64,000 bases of DNA, taken from Pseudomicrostroma phylloplanum (Eukaryota; Basidiomycota; Exobasidiomycetes; Microstromatales). Shown here piece after piece: positions 10,043-20,838 of the stretch (positions are counted from its first letter, which is position 1; each line of letters begins with the position of its first letter). The notes beneath the pieces were generated by a model. It was not told the DNA's origin and did no database searches. It was given only the letters and a program-made list of their open reading frames with translations. The stretch covers positions 62,001-126,000 of the forward strand of contig BCHS01000008.1 in assembly GCA_039545275.1 (NCBI GenBank), read 5' to 3'. A program made the translations under genes and the position numbers.

Positions 10043-10538
10043 GTAGAATGTGGCGGGCAAAGAGGAGAAGAGGTGCGTTGCAGTAATCTTCACGATCGTG
10101 AAGATAATAGAGTGGTAGGAGGCGGGACCCGGCGCAGAAAGGCACGCATGCTTGAGCCTCTCTGGGGGCATCATGAGGGCCTGGTCGAAGGAGCAGCACA
10201 CTTTGCGATCGCCAATACAGCAAGGACGTCTCGCTGACCTCTGCCCTTCCCATTCTCCTGACTTCCTCCGCCTGCTCAGCACGACTGCATCTTCGACATT
10301 AGCTACACAGCGTCCCACGGTATCTTCGCTGCTGTCTGCGCTCAAGAGGCCGGCGAGCTTCTAGGCAGACTGCTGCAGCGGCCTTCCCGTATCTGTCTTT
10401 GTATTCTCTTCTCACTAGGCAATGTCGACACACTCAGCCACATCCTGAAACAGTTGCTAATGGCGTGCAAAGTGCATTGTCGTCGGGTAGGTAGGTACAG
10501 ACGAGACTCTACTCCTTCCTGCCCAGCTCTTCGCACCG
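10043..10538. other. intergenic region between convergent uS13m and mS35 genes
   Basis: 496 bp containing the 3' regions of two convergent genes and a perfect 20-bp palindrome at 10086-10105. Small ORFs here have no protein-like composition and are not called. Confidence 0.4.
10086..10105. repeat. perfect 20-bp palindrome
   Basis: The half-site ATCTTCACGA is followed without spacer by its exact reverse complement; the centre is CGATCG. It lies 44 bp after the uS13m stop codon, in the convergent 3' spacer. Confidence 0.85.
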
Positions 10539-11555
10539 CTACGACGTCCCCTCGCCCTGCGGAGCCTTTACAGGCGTGGCCCAAGATGCGGGCCAGTCGG
10601 CAATGGTCGCCTGTCTCCTCCTGCCGTGGTGCGCCTTCTTGGTCTCGCGGCTGTGGGCGTGCCTAACGTCAATGGGCAGGTCGGCGATGCCATCGTCCAG
10701 GTTCTGGAATAGGTAGACGCAAATGCAAAACGAGTCGTGTGAGCGTCGTCTCTCTTCACCTTCGCCATCGTGGTCCATGACCATGACCGCCTTGCTCACC
10801 TGTGCCTCCTTGATCATCTCATCAAACACATCACTGCACCACTTCATGTTTTGCCTCTCCGTCGGGAACTTCTCGCAGCTAATCTTAATCTCCCCTCTGA
10901 CGGCTACATCCTCTCCATACTTTCCATCCAGTCTGAGCGGTTCTGCCACTGGTCCCTTTCCCGGGTTCCACCTTGGTCCAGCAAGGTGGAGGAGCTTGCG
11001 GAGGGTACGGATACGGGTGGAGTCATTGGGGAGGGAGGTGAAGAGGGAGTGGGCGTAGAGGTCTGGGAGGGAGACGCTTAGGACGGACTTGCGGTTGGCA
11101 GGATGAGGGGCGCCTTGGTAGTGCATGGAGCGGAAGGTGAGGACGCTCGAGGAAGGAGGGGGATTGTAGGGCTGACGAAGCTCTGACAAGATGAAGAAGC
11201 AGTGGTAGAGAAGCGTCAGAGGCAGTCTATCGTATGGCCACCGCTCTCCTATTTTACCTGCGTACTCACTCTCAAGGTTGGGCAACTCGTGCTCAACGGT
11301 CCTAGCATACCTCAACAATTCTCTCCCCCTGTTCAACACCTCGTGACCCAGAGTAGGCACATCATCGTGCTGGAAGGCCTCCCAGGGTGCAAGATCAAAG
11401 GGGTTTTTGCCGGTGTTCCTCCGAGGCTTTGCTTGCCGCGAAGGAGTGGTGCTCAAGGCGCGGGAGGAAGAGGCAGTAGTGAGCGCTGACCAGAGCTGCC
11501 GACGTGGGACCGAGGCGGAAGCGACCGACGAGGAGGAAGAAGCGGAGAGGGACAT
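10539..11555 (-). CDS. RSM24: mitochondrial small-subunit ribosomal protein mS35 (Rsm24 type)
   Basis: Intronless, 338 aa. The N-terminus (SSSSSVASASVPRRQLW through SRALSTTPSRQAKPRRN) is a mitochondrial presequence rich in Arg and Ser. The mature part contains the family's mid-region (LTFRSMHYQGAPHPANRKSVLSVSLPDLY) and the conserved IKISCEKFPTERQNMKWCSDVFDEMI block that defines mS35/Rsm24. A short basic His-rich tail follows. It belongs to the mitoribosomal small subunit. It is divergent from the uL13m gene across 287 bp, so two mitoribosomal subunits' genes share one promoter region. The start is the first ATG before the presequence. Confidence 0.88.
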   Translation of the reverse strand: MSLSASSSSSVASASVPRRQLWSALTTASSSRALSTTPSRQAKPRRNTGKNPFDLAPWEAFQHDDVPTLGHEVLNRGRELLRYARTVEHELPNLESEYAGKIGERWPYDRLPLTLLYHCFFILSELRQPYNPPPSSSVLTFRSMHYQGAPHPANRKSVLSVSLPDLYAHSLFTSLPNDSTRIRTLRKLLHLAGPRWNPGKGPVAEPLRLDGKYGEDVAVRGEIKISCEKFPTERQNMKWCSDVFDEMIKEAQVSKAVMVMDHDGEGEERRRSHDSFCICVYLFQNLDDGIADLPIDVRHAHSRETKKAHHGRRRQATIADWPASWATPVKAPQGEGTS

Positions 11556-11842
11556 GACGGTTGCAGGAAGAGCAGAGCTAAGGCGCTGCTGCTGCTACTG
11601 CTGACGATGAGTGCGGTACGAGGGAGGATGGAGGTGATTGATCGATCTCTGGCTGACGGGAAGAAGCGATGGCCGAGGCTGCAAGGCGGAGGAGGGCGCA
11701 CTGCGCGAGTCGCATCAAAAAGTGCGACAGGGCCAGAGGCAGACGGAAGGAAGGAAGCAACGCAGCCAGGCGAGAGATGACTGCTACTAAGTGACTGACC
11801 ATTGCAAGTACACCCATCTAGATCACCCCTATAGCTGTAGAG
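11556..11842. promoter_or_regulatory. divergent promoter mS35 / uL13m
   Basis: 287-bp spacer between a small-subunit and a large-subunit mitoribosomal protein gene. It contains a CTG/CTA-repeat stretch near the mS35 start and a CCCTATAG about 20 bp before the uL13m ATG. No canonical TATA at the usual distance. Confidence 0.4.
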
Positions 11843-12474
11843 ATGTCGAATGTGAGTAGCATGCTGCGGGAAGCGATTTGCTTCCACCTGCTGAGCCCCT
11901 GTCTTGCTATGCTCTCCCGCCCAGCCCGCCGTCACCTTCGCCAGGCACTGGCACCACCTCTCCGCCCAATCCCAAACCCTCGGTCCCCTCTCAGTCCGCA
12001 TCGCCACCCTACTCATGGGCAAGCACAAGCCCCGCGGCATCTACTCCCAGTCTAGCGATCAAGCAGGAGACTATGTTGTCGTCACACAGGCGGATAGGGT
12101 CATGGTCACGGGAAAGAAGGCGGAGCAGAAGATGTACTACAGGCATTCCATGTATCCTGGTGGATTGAAGGTGGAGAGCTACCAGCAGAGGATGAACAAG
12201 AAGCCAGAAGAGGTGAGTAGGCACATTGTGTTGAACTCAAAGCCTTACCGGACGGTCTCTCATGCTTCCCGCTCCATTGCTCCCACCACCTTCTTTCCAC
12301 TGCCAGATTATCCGCGCAGCAGTCTCGGGAATGCTACCCAAGAACAAGCTGAGGGACAGGAGGCTGGAGAGGCTGAAGATCTTCATCGGAGACGAGAACC
12401 CTTACGCGCAGAACATCTCGAGGCGGTACGATGTTGCATCAGCACCGCAGGTCAGCTCATCGACGACTTCGTAA
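11843..12474 (+). CDS. MRPL23: mitochondrial large-subunit ribosomal protein uL13m
   Basis: Three exons, 11843-11851, 11925-12212 and 12307-12474, give 154 aa. Exon 1 is only 9 nt (Met-Ser-Asn); the intron after it is 73 bp. The product carries the whole uL13 signature: [63 protein letters not shown] and [20 protein letters not shown]. The length equals that of typical uL13m. No separate presequence is seen, as in many fungal Mrpl23 proteins. The 3' end is only 91 bp from the convergent CCDC97-like gene. Confidence 0.92.
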
Positions 12475-12565
12475 GAGGCTTGTACCAGTAGGGCTAGGGA
12501 CATGATTGCATTTGTGTATAGTACATTGGACTGCGAAAGAAATGACAGAGCACTTTGCTTTGACC

Positions 12566-13549
12566 TCAGCTTTCTTCTTCGTCATCGAAGTAGCTGTCTT
12601 CATCCATTCGTTCCCTCTCGAGGGCGGCCTGAGCCGCGGAGCCACGGACGACATCTGAGGCGAGTCCGGCCTGAATGCCTGCACCATCGTCGTGGGATGA
12701 CGCTGGGTCTAGAGACTCATCAAAGTCGATGGCGGCATAGACAGAAGGGTGTAGAGTAGGCTGTTGGAGCATGCGGAAGCGGAAGGGATTGCGGTTCAGT
12801 CCACTCGCTGCAATGGGTCGGTAGCTCCGTGGTCCAGTAGCGCTACTCACATCACCCCGAATGAAGCGGTCCAGCACTGCGAGTCTGAACGCCTCGACGT
12901 CTTCCTGGTCAACTTCCTCGGCATCTCCAGTCTCGCCATCATCCCCAACCCCCTCTTCCTCTTCCTCCTCTTCCTCCTCCTGCTCTGCCGCCCTAGTCTG
13001 TGCCTCTTCTTCGTCCTGCTCATCCAGCAGCCTCGCCAATCTGGGATTGGTGTACAGCTCGCCCTGGTGAGGCGGGCCGTATCGGGGCAGCTTGCTCCCG
13101 CTTGCTGCAAGATTCGGCAAAGAGCTCAGATCTGGCACGCCTGGAAAGGCGGGATCTAGCTCTCCGTCCGCCTTTGCCTTTACCTTCTCCGGACCCAGCC
13201 CCGCCTGCTTGCCCACCATCACCTTCCAGAGTCGTCCCAACCTACGCCGGCTCGCCCGCAGGTCCACTTCCTCGGGCTCTGTGAGTTCCGCATGGCGTCT
13301 CCTCCGCTCTCGAATGAGAGTGATAGTCGCTCTCTGCTGTGATGTAGTAAGCGCTGCCTGGGGGCGGAGGAGGTGCTCGGGCAGTCGAGAGATGTTCTGC
13401 GAGAGGAACTGGAGAGGCTGCGATCGGACTTGGTCTTGTAGCGAGGGGAGCGCGCTGCGGTTTACGTCCAGCCACGATGCCAGTGCTGACCAGTAGCGGT
13501 CATCGAGGGTGTTGCTGCTGTTGCTTCTTCCCCTGCCAGAAGATGCCAT
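12566..13549 (-). CDS. CCDC97-domain protein
   Basis: Intronless. The start at 13549 (MASSGRGRSN) gives 327 aa; an in-frame ATG at 13609 would add 20 residues that look like 5' UTR. The C-terminal half matches the CCDC97 domain: EAFRLAVLDRFIRGDV, then VYAAIDFDESLDPASSHDD, ending in DSYFDDEEES. The centre has an acidic run with nine consecutive Glu. Metazoan CCDC97 is found with the SF3B splicing complex, so a nuclear RNA-processing role is possible but is only inference. The N-terminal half has a WL-x-x-N-x-x-AL-P pattern plus two Arg-rich helices. It faces SMC5 across about 190-250 bp. Confidence 0.7.
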   Translation of the reverse strand: MASSGRGRSNSSNTLDDRYWSALASWLDVNRSALPSLQDQVRSQPLQFLSQNISRLPEHLLRPQAALTTSQQRATITLIRERRRRHAELTEPEEVDLRASRRRLGRLWKVMVGKQAGLGPEKVKAKADGELDPAFPGVPDLSSLPNLAASGSKLPRYGPPHQGELYTNPRLARLLDEQDEEEAQTRAAEQEEEEEEEEEGVGDDGETGDAEEVDQEDVEAFRLAVLDRFIRGDVSSATGPRSYRPIAASGLNRNPFRFRMLQQPTLHPSVYAAIDFDESLDPASSHDDGAGIQAGLASDVVRGSAAQAALERERMDEDSYFDDEEES

Positions 13550-13797
13550 GAGACTGTAGAGGGAGTGACCGTGGTGGGGGCGGTAGGGCAGCTGCCGCCG
13601 GTGGAGCAAGGTGAGCCTGGAGCGTGGCTTTGCTCGTGCGCCTCTTTCCGCGAGACGCGTCCAATCGGCGCACCACGCTCAAAGGCCACAGTGTTCCTTC
13701 GACGGCATCTTCTAATCTCCTCTACCATTCCAGCAACGATCGCCACCGTCAGCGTCTCCACTCCACAGCAGTCAGCTCTGCGGGCGCTCTAGCAGCC

Positions 13798-16700
13798 ATG
13801 TCTGAGCGCCGCACTCACAGTGCCGTCCAGCATCGCGGCGCCGGTCCTTCCTCCTCCTCTTCCGACGCTGCCCCGCCCCCGAGGCGCATACAGAGCGATG
13901 CACGAGCAACGACAAACGGCCGCTCTCGAGCCAATGGTAAGATCGATCCCTCATCAGAATTCGATGAGCTGGACGTCAAGAGGGAGCACTACGACCAGCA
14001 GGCACAGGGAGAGGCCTCTTCCTCTCGCTTGCCGAGCTCATCGTCCTCGACAAGGCGTGCGCCCAATGGAAGACGCAGGTCCCACTCTAGGCCGGGTTCA
14101 GAAGAAGATGCTGAGGGAGAGGGGTCCAGTCAACGCAGCAAGAGGCCACGAACATCTCAGGGTGATGGCAATTCAGATGATGAGGAGGAGGAAGAAGATG
14201 GCGAGAAGAAGCCAAAGATCAAGCCAGAGAAAATGGCAGCCAATGGTGCTAGTGACTTTGAGGTGGCTCATGGGGATCGTGATCGGGAGGGGTGAGTAAT
14301 TACGCCGAGCCGAGAGGCCCTCCATCGATGTGGCACTGACGACTGTAACCGTCAACTTCCACCTCCAGCTTCTTGCCAGGATCGATCGTCAGAGTAGCGC
14401 TCAAGAATTTCGTCACCTATGATTCGACAGAGTTCCGGCCGGGTCCTTACCTCAACATGATCATTGGACCCAATGGCACAGGCAAATCGACGATCGTCTG
14501 CGCCATTGCTCTCGGCCTGGGATGGAAGCCCGCCGTTCTGGGTCGTGCGAAAGATATCGCCAGCTTCGTCAAGCAAGGCTACCAAGATGGGTGGATCGAG
14601 ATTGAGCTCAAGGGCTTGGCAGGAGAGGAGAATGTCATCATCAAGAGGTTGATCTCGAGAAAGAACAACTCGAGTGAATGGCGTCTCAATGGCAGGACGT
14701 CGACTGCGCGGGCTGTCAACGATGCCGTGGGCCGATTCGATGTCAATGTGGACAATCTCTGCTGCTTCCTTCCGCAAGAGAAGGTGGCCGACTTTGCTAG
14801 AATGGACCCGCCGAGGCTCCTCATCGAGACCCAAAGAGCTGCTGGCAACCCTAATCTCAGCTCTTGGCATGAGCAGCTGATTGAGCTGGGCGCAGAGTTC
14901 CGGGAAGTTCAAGGTCAGCTCGATCGTGATCAAGAGGAGCAGAACAACCTCGAGCAAAGGAATGAGGTCCTGGGTAGGGACGTTGAGCGCTACGAGCAGA
15001 GGAAGCAGATCGAGGAAGAGATCGCCCTCTTGAACTTGCTGATCCCTTTTGCAGAGTACCACAATGCCAAGACGGCTTACTCTGAGGCGAAAGCTGTCAG
15101 AAACGATCGCAAAGCAGATCTGGAGGAGCTTCGGCAGATACACGAGCCTCTTCGACTCAAAGTCGAGTCGATGAAGGCCAAGCGGACCAAGCTCGAAGGC
15201 AATCGCATCAAAGCTACTGAGTCTCTGAACAGGGTCAACAAAGATCTGACGTCTGCTGCCAGACAGATGGAGCAGCTGGAGGGCGACACGACGGAGCTGC
15301 AGGATACCATGTCAAATCTCAAGGCGCGCGAGCAGGAGCACCACAAGCTCATCAATAAGCTCAGGGCAGTAGTCGCCGAGCTGGAAGCAAAGGTGGCCGA
15401 TGAACCCGAAGAGTACGACTTGAGTGTATTTGACCGAGCTCTGCGCGAGATTCGGCAGGAGATCCGGGGAGCGGACGAACGCAGAGGGGACCTCACTGCA
15501 CAGATCGACGATATTGGACTGGAAACCCGGCAGCTGCAAAATACCCACGACGAGACCCTGCGCAAGCTCCGAAGGCTCGATGACGCTCGTGCGCGCAAGC
15601 TGGAGATGCTTCACAAAGCCGACGAGCAGGCCTTCAAAGCTGTCCAGTGGCTTCGAGCCAACCAGAACCTCTTCCAGAAAAAGGTCTATGAACCTATCGT
15701 CTTGGAGGTCACAGTTAAGGACACCAAGTTTGCAGCACAAGTTGAGAGTTGTATCAATTGGCCTACCCTTCGCACATTCGTCTGTCAGACCCGTGCAGAC
15801 TACGATAGGATGACGAGAGAGCTCGTCGATAAGCAGAAGTTGAGGATCAACGTGGCTGAGATGGAGGGTGGGCGGACCATGGAGCAGTTCGAAGCGGCAA
15901 GGCCTCTCTCTGTGGACCAGATTCGACAGCTCGGCTTCAATGCCTACATCTCGGATATGGTGGAAGGTCCCGAGGCTGTCATGGCCTACCTCTGCGGCAG
16001 CGCGAACATCCACACCATCCCAGTTGCTCTAACGGATAGCGTTGACGTCAACCAAGTCGAGCAGACTCGTCAGATCAAGCGCTACATCGTTGGCCATACA
16101 AATCACACCATTCAGTTCTCAGACTACGGCCGCAAGCTGCCAATCACCCTGTCGAGAGATATCAAGGGCGCTAGGAGTCTCACACAGAGTGTCAATACTG
16201 CCGAAAAGGAAAGCCTAGAGCGAGTGATCCAAGAAATTGCGCAGAAGACCAAGGATGCAGAGGAGAGTATTGGCGAGCTTCAGGAGCAGATCAAGGCTGA
16301 GGATGAGAAGGCCGATGACTTCAGAGCGAGGAAGGAGGATCTTGAGAGGCAGAAGATGGATGCTGTGCAGCCTCGCAGAGAGTGGGAAAAGGCAAAGATC
16401 GATCTAGGTGAGTTGAATGCGATGGAAGCGAGGATGAGGAGCAGCTGGCTGACGACCTTGCCTTTTCACTCTCGTCTCCATTACTCATGGACCAGGCAAC
16501 AAGAAGAGCAGGCTGAATGCTGAGCTCAACAAGCCGTCACAAGAGGCAGAGCGAAAGCGATTGATGGCCGAGGTGCACCGCAAGACGGACAAGCGCGTTA
16601 AGCTAGTGCAAGAAATGAAGTCGCTCCTTGAAACCCAGACGAAGCACCGCATCGATCTCGATCTGGCTACCTTGGTCGATGTCCAGCATCAGGTCAACTA

Positions 16701-17688
16701 TCAAGCCTGGAAGGAACTCTACAATACCAAGCTCGGCGACTTTAAAGAGGCGGAGCGCGCCCTCAAGGAGGCCGTCGAGGAATTTGCCGCGAGCAAGCAG
16801 CTGGCTACGCAGATGCAGAACCGTGCCCAGGCAAAGCACGACGATGCGCCGTACGAGATCCAGCAGAAGTTCCACCGTCGACAGGAGGAGACGGAGGGAG
16901 AGCTCCACCTCAATTTGCCAGAGCTCGAGGGCGAGCTGGCCACGCTGCAGGGCTCTCTGGACCTCTCTACGGGTGTGGCACCAGGTGTGATCGAGGCGTT
17001 CAAGAAGCGCGCAGAGCTCATCGCCAAGCTAGGCGACTCGATTGCGAATCAACGTCGCGAGGTGGCACGACGCGAGACGAAGATCGAGCGTATCCGCTCG
17101 CAGTGGCTGCCCGCGCTGCAGACCCTCGCGGCAAAGGTAAGCGAGAAGTTCTCTGCCGCCTTTGACCGTATCGGGTGTGCTGGCGAGGTGCGCATCTCGG
17201 AGCAAGGCGACCACTATGAGAAGTGGGGGATGGACATCCTCGTCAAGTTCAGAGACACCGAGCAGCTCCAGCTCCTCACTGGCCAGAGGCAGTCGGGAGG
17301 GGAGCGCTCCCTCTCTACCATCCTCTACCTCATGTCCCTTACGGAGCTCTCCCGCTCTCCCTTTTCCCTCGTGGACGAGATCAACCAAGGAATGGACCAG
17401 CGAGCAGAGCGAGCCGTGCACGACCAGATGGTACAGGTCACCTGTCGCCCCAGCGCCTCGCAGTATTTCCTCATCACACCAAAACTGCTCCCCGATTTGC
17501 GCTATCATGAGAGGATGAAGGTGCTGATCATCAATAATGGAGAGTGGCTGCCGGAGAGGATCGATCTGGCCCGCTTTGCAAAGAGAAGGATGGCGCAGAG
17601 GAATGGTGGTGCTGGAGCGGCTGTAGCGGCTGCAGCAGCGACTGCTGGAGGGGGAGCCTCGCAGGCTCGGGCGATTGCCGCTGCATAG
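13798..17688 (+). CDS. SMC5: structural maintenance of chromosomes protein 5
   Basis: Three exons, 13798-14291, 14369-16407 and 16496-17688, give 1241 aa. About 165 residues of low-complexity N-terminus precede the head domain. Walker A is GPNGTGKST at residues 198-206. The Q-loop region CCFLPQEKVADFARM is typical of Smc5. Two long coiled coils flank a hinge at about residues 600-770. The C-terminal head has the signature SGGERSLS at 1111-1118 and Walker B FSLVDEINQGMD just after. An Ala-rich tail (GGAGAAVAAAAATAGGG) closes the protein. Smc5 pairs with Smc6 in the ATP-driven complex that acts in DNA repair and replication-fork stability, with SUMO ligase activity through Nse2. The partner subunits are not in the window. 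Confidence 0.96.
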
Positions 17689-17697
17689 ACTCGGAGC

Positions 17698-17731
17698 GTC
17701 GTCTCGTTTCGTCTCGTCTCGTCTCGTCTCG
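17698..17731. repeat. CGTCT pentanucleotide repeat in SMC5 3' region
   Basis: About six imperfect CGTCT/CGTTT units start 10 bp after the SMC5 stop codon, in the convergent spacer with SEC63. Confidence 0.75.
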
Positions 17732-17930
17732 GAAGCCTGTCGGTTGGGCTGCGCATATACTTGTACCGCTCTCAGCCCTCTCGTGTCCCACGAGAAACCC
17801 TCCCTATTCACTCTCACGCCAGACAATTCGCGCAGTCTGATAGGAGAATACTATCGCGATCATTTTGGTGGAAAACAGGTGCCACACACATCTGCCGCAT
17901 TGTCGCACCACATCTGTGCTGCACGTGGAC

Positions 17931-20451
17931 CTACTCCTCATCCGTATCCGAGTCCGTCACCTCATCCTCGTCGACCTCCTCATCCGTCCCGCTCTCTCCA
18001 TCATCCTCATCGTCTTCAACATCACTCTCGCTCCGTCTCCGGTGCACGGGGGAAGGCTTCACTTTACCCCCGCGCATCATGGCCATCTGACCAGCGAGTG
18101 TATCCTCGTCAGGCTCGCTAATGTCGTCTTCCTCATCTTCGTACTCTCCCTCTGCTCCATCCAGCACATCCGAGTCCTCTACGCGCAACTTGACGAAGCG
18201 CTGTGCGTCTGAGCCGAGGTAGGAGTCGGACTTGATCTGCGCTACAAAGGTGTACATGCCGGCATTGGGGGGAGCTTGGAACTGAATGGTGAAGGAGCGA
18301 GTCTTGTCCGGTCCTACGTCGGTCAGCTTCGAGGGCTGGACGATGATGCGGTCCTGCTTGGCGTCGCCGAGGTAGATCCACCAGTGCGGCTTGCGCTCCA
18401 GAGGGAAGTGAGGCGCTCGGCTCACACCCACGATCTGTTTGCCTTCTGTTGAAAGGGCTTCCGCTGAGACCTTGCCACCGAGGGCATTGGTCACCTCTTC
18501 GTCGTCTTCCACACCTGAACGCACATCGTCTTCAAGGTCGACGTTCACTGCGCCGTGACGGACGCCGTTGGCGAGAATTGTCTCGTCGCGCTTGGGAGGA
18601 AGAGTGCGCACTTTGGCAACGAACTGGACAATTGCCCCTCCGGTGACGAGCTTCTCGCCGGAGACTAAGAGAGGGGAGCAGGAGCGGCGCCACGTCAGTA
18701 AAGAATATGGTGCTGGCCTTCCGTTACGGTAGATCTCACTCACCCTTGAAGAAAGCGTCGACGAATTCGATGCGAGGCCACTCGCCAGCAACTTTCACAA
18801 TGTGGTCGTACTGCTGTTCCCCGATCTCTTTGGCACCAACCAGCTCTTTCCTCTCTGCGTCAGGCACCTTGAAGAGGCCTTGAATACCTTCCCTCCCTAA
18901 CTTGCTCTTGGCAACGATGCTCCTGGCGTTCTCCAGCTTGAGACCGCCCAGCTGCAGCAGCTCTGCAACTGTGCGCTCCTCGCTGATAGGCACGGCCTGA
19001 ACGAAGCACTGGATGGTGTCCATGATGAGGTTGGTGAGGTCAAGCCAATTGTGCGCAAGAGCAATGGACAGCATTCCATTGAGCAATCGCTCGGCTTTTG
19101 CGGCAGCAAGGTAGCGCTCCTTTGTCAATTGAGCAGACTTGCTCTCAATCCGGAAGAGATGGGCGTAGAGGAGCACGAGCGCTTTACGGATGGAATGGGA
19201 ACGGAACTGGAGAGATGGCGAGGTAGTAGAGATCAGCAAAGGAAACAACGGAGGAGAACCACACCGGGCAGCCTGCGCCTGCACACTCACAGTCGGCGTC
19301 AGCTCCCACTGTGGGCCGTGAGCCTTCAGTCTAGATCGAACCTCATTCTCCATCTCCTGCAGCGCCGCTTCATTAGCATCTTTACCCTTCTTGTCCAGCT
19401 TCTTGTCTTCGAAGTCTTCTGAGATGGAAAGCAAAGCAATGATTCTTGGGGCGGGGGTGTCCTCCTTCAGGTGTTGAAAGAAAGTCTGGGCAGTGGACAG
19501 AATAAGCCCGTCTTTTGTGCGGGCTCGCGAGCCATACCACCATCGGGCGACCATGTAGGGCAGCAGAATACCAAAGACGAGTCCGTAAGCGCCCAACACC
19601 CAAATGTTGTTCTGCCCAGCAACGACCCAAGTAGGAAGGGCAATTCCCATGCTCATCTCCTGACGTCCGTCGGGGTGGCCATATAGCTCAAAGTTCTTGC
19701 GAATAGTATCATCTGTGAGCGCCTTGTATGCCTTGGTGAGCTCAATGTAGTGGGCCTCTACCGACTCTTTCGTCTGGTTGCCGCTGAGGCGAATCTTGTC
19801 GGGGTGAAACTTGACGCTGAGCTTCTTGTAGTGCTTCTTGATTTCCTTGGGGGCCGCATTGGCTGCGATGCCGAGGATGGTGAATGGGTCGTAAACGGAA
19901 TGTTGAGAGTTTGCGGCGGCGTTGGACACCCTCTTCGCTACGAATGCGGCGCAGGCCCAGCCTACGACGACAAAGAGGAACCTAGAGCAAGGGGAGCGAC
20001 AGGTCAAGACGCGTCAGCAGGCGTCAAGGCAAGGTCGCTACTTTGCCAATGAGACCTGGTACTCACTTCTTTCCTATCTTAGGATTGGTGATGGACCGCC
20101 GATTGATGCGCTTGATGGCAGATACCTTCTGCCCCCGAGCGTCGAACCATCCTTGACTGCGAGCTGTTCACCAAAACCACAAGTCAACCTGATTAGCCTC
20201 TTGTTCTTCATCCCGAGCCAGACCACTTTGCCTGAAAGGGCTGACTCCTGTCGCCTGTGAGGCAGCCTTCATCGCTTCCGATCTGCCATTTCTGCGAGCA
20301 TGATCTTCCATGCTATGGCCAAGTTTAACTCACTTCTCTGCGTCAGTCCGCTGAGCAAGGACCAGGTGAGGGGTACGAGTACGAGGAGGAGGAAGGTGAG
20401 GACAAAGGTGAGAAATTGTCCACCTTCCTCGTCGTACTTGTATTGCGACAT
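17931..20451 (-). CDS. SEC63: ER translocation protein Sec63
   Basis: Five exons (20451-20334, 20163-20067, 19981-19291, 19206-18744, 18664-17931) give 700 aa. Transmembrane helix 1 is FLTFVLTFLLLVLVPLTW near the N-terminus and helix 2 is FLFVVVGWACAAFVA at about 73-87. The lumenal J domain follows with its HPD triad at H131-P132-D133 (KFHPDKI). A third helix (IWVLGAYGLVFGILLPYMVARW) returns the chain to the cytosol. The Brl/Sec63 domains run from about 220 to 620, with WWIYLGD and the FQAPPNAGMYTF beta-sandwich segment. The tail is very acidic. Sec63 recruits BiP/Kar2 to the Sec61 channel for post-translational import. It is divergent from TRM112 (387 bp). Confidence 0.96.
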
Positions 20452-20838
20452 CTCTGTGGAGGGTTGAGCGAAGGGATGCGCGAAGTTGCCCTGTAGTCCA
20501 CTTGCAGATCAACTGCAACAGACGTGGGATAGGGGATGGAGGTGGTAAGTAAGAGTAGGAAGATGGTGATGGTAGGAAAGGTATGCTGGCTGGACTGTCT
20601 GCCTTCTCCGGAGTGTTACTTGGCCCTTTGCCTTGGCTGCGTTGTTGCCCCTTGTCGTCGTGTCGATGTGGCCCGGCCCCTCTCGCGCGCAATTGCTGCC
20701 ACGCCTTCCTTTCCGCACCCGATCCGACATTTTTTGAGACGAGATTCCTGCGCCCGACGTGCAGCACCACACACACAAGCTTCTTCTGATCCTCACCTCC
20801 TTCCGTGTTTCCATCGTACCCGGTAGCCTGTCCTCAGC
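20452..20838. promoter_or_regulatory. divergent promoter SEC63 / TRM112
   Basis: 387 bp between two housekeeping genes. It is pyrimidine-rich toward TRM112. I see no TATA box or long repeat. Confidence 0.4.

Noticed and set aside
9848..10345. 165-codon minus-strand ORF between uS13m and mS35
   Set aside because: It overlaps uS13m antisense, has no motif and contains the 20-bp palindrome; no promoter-like features.
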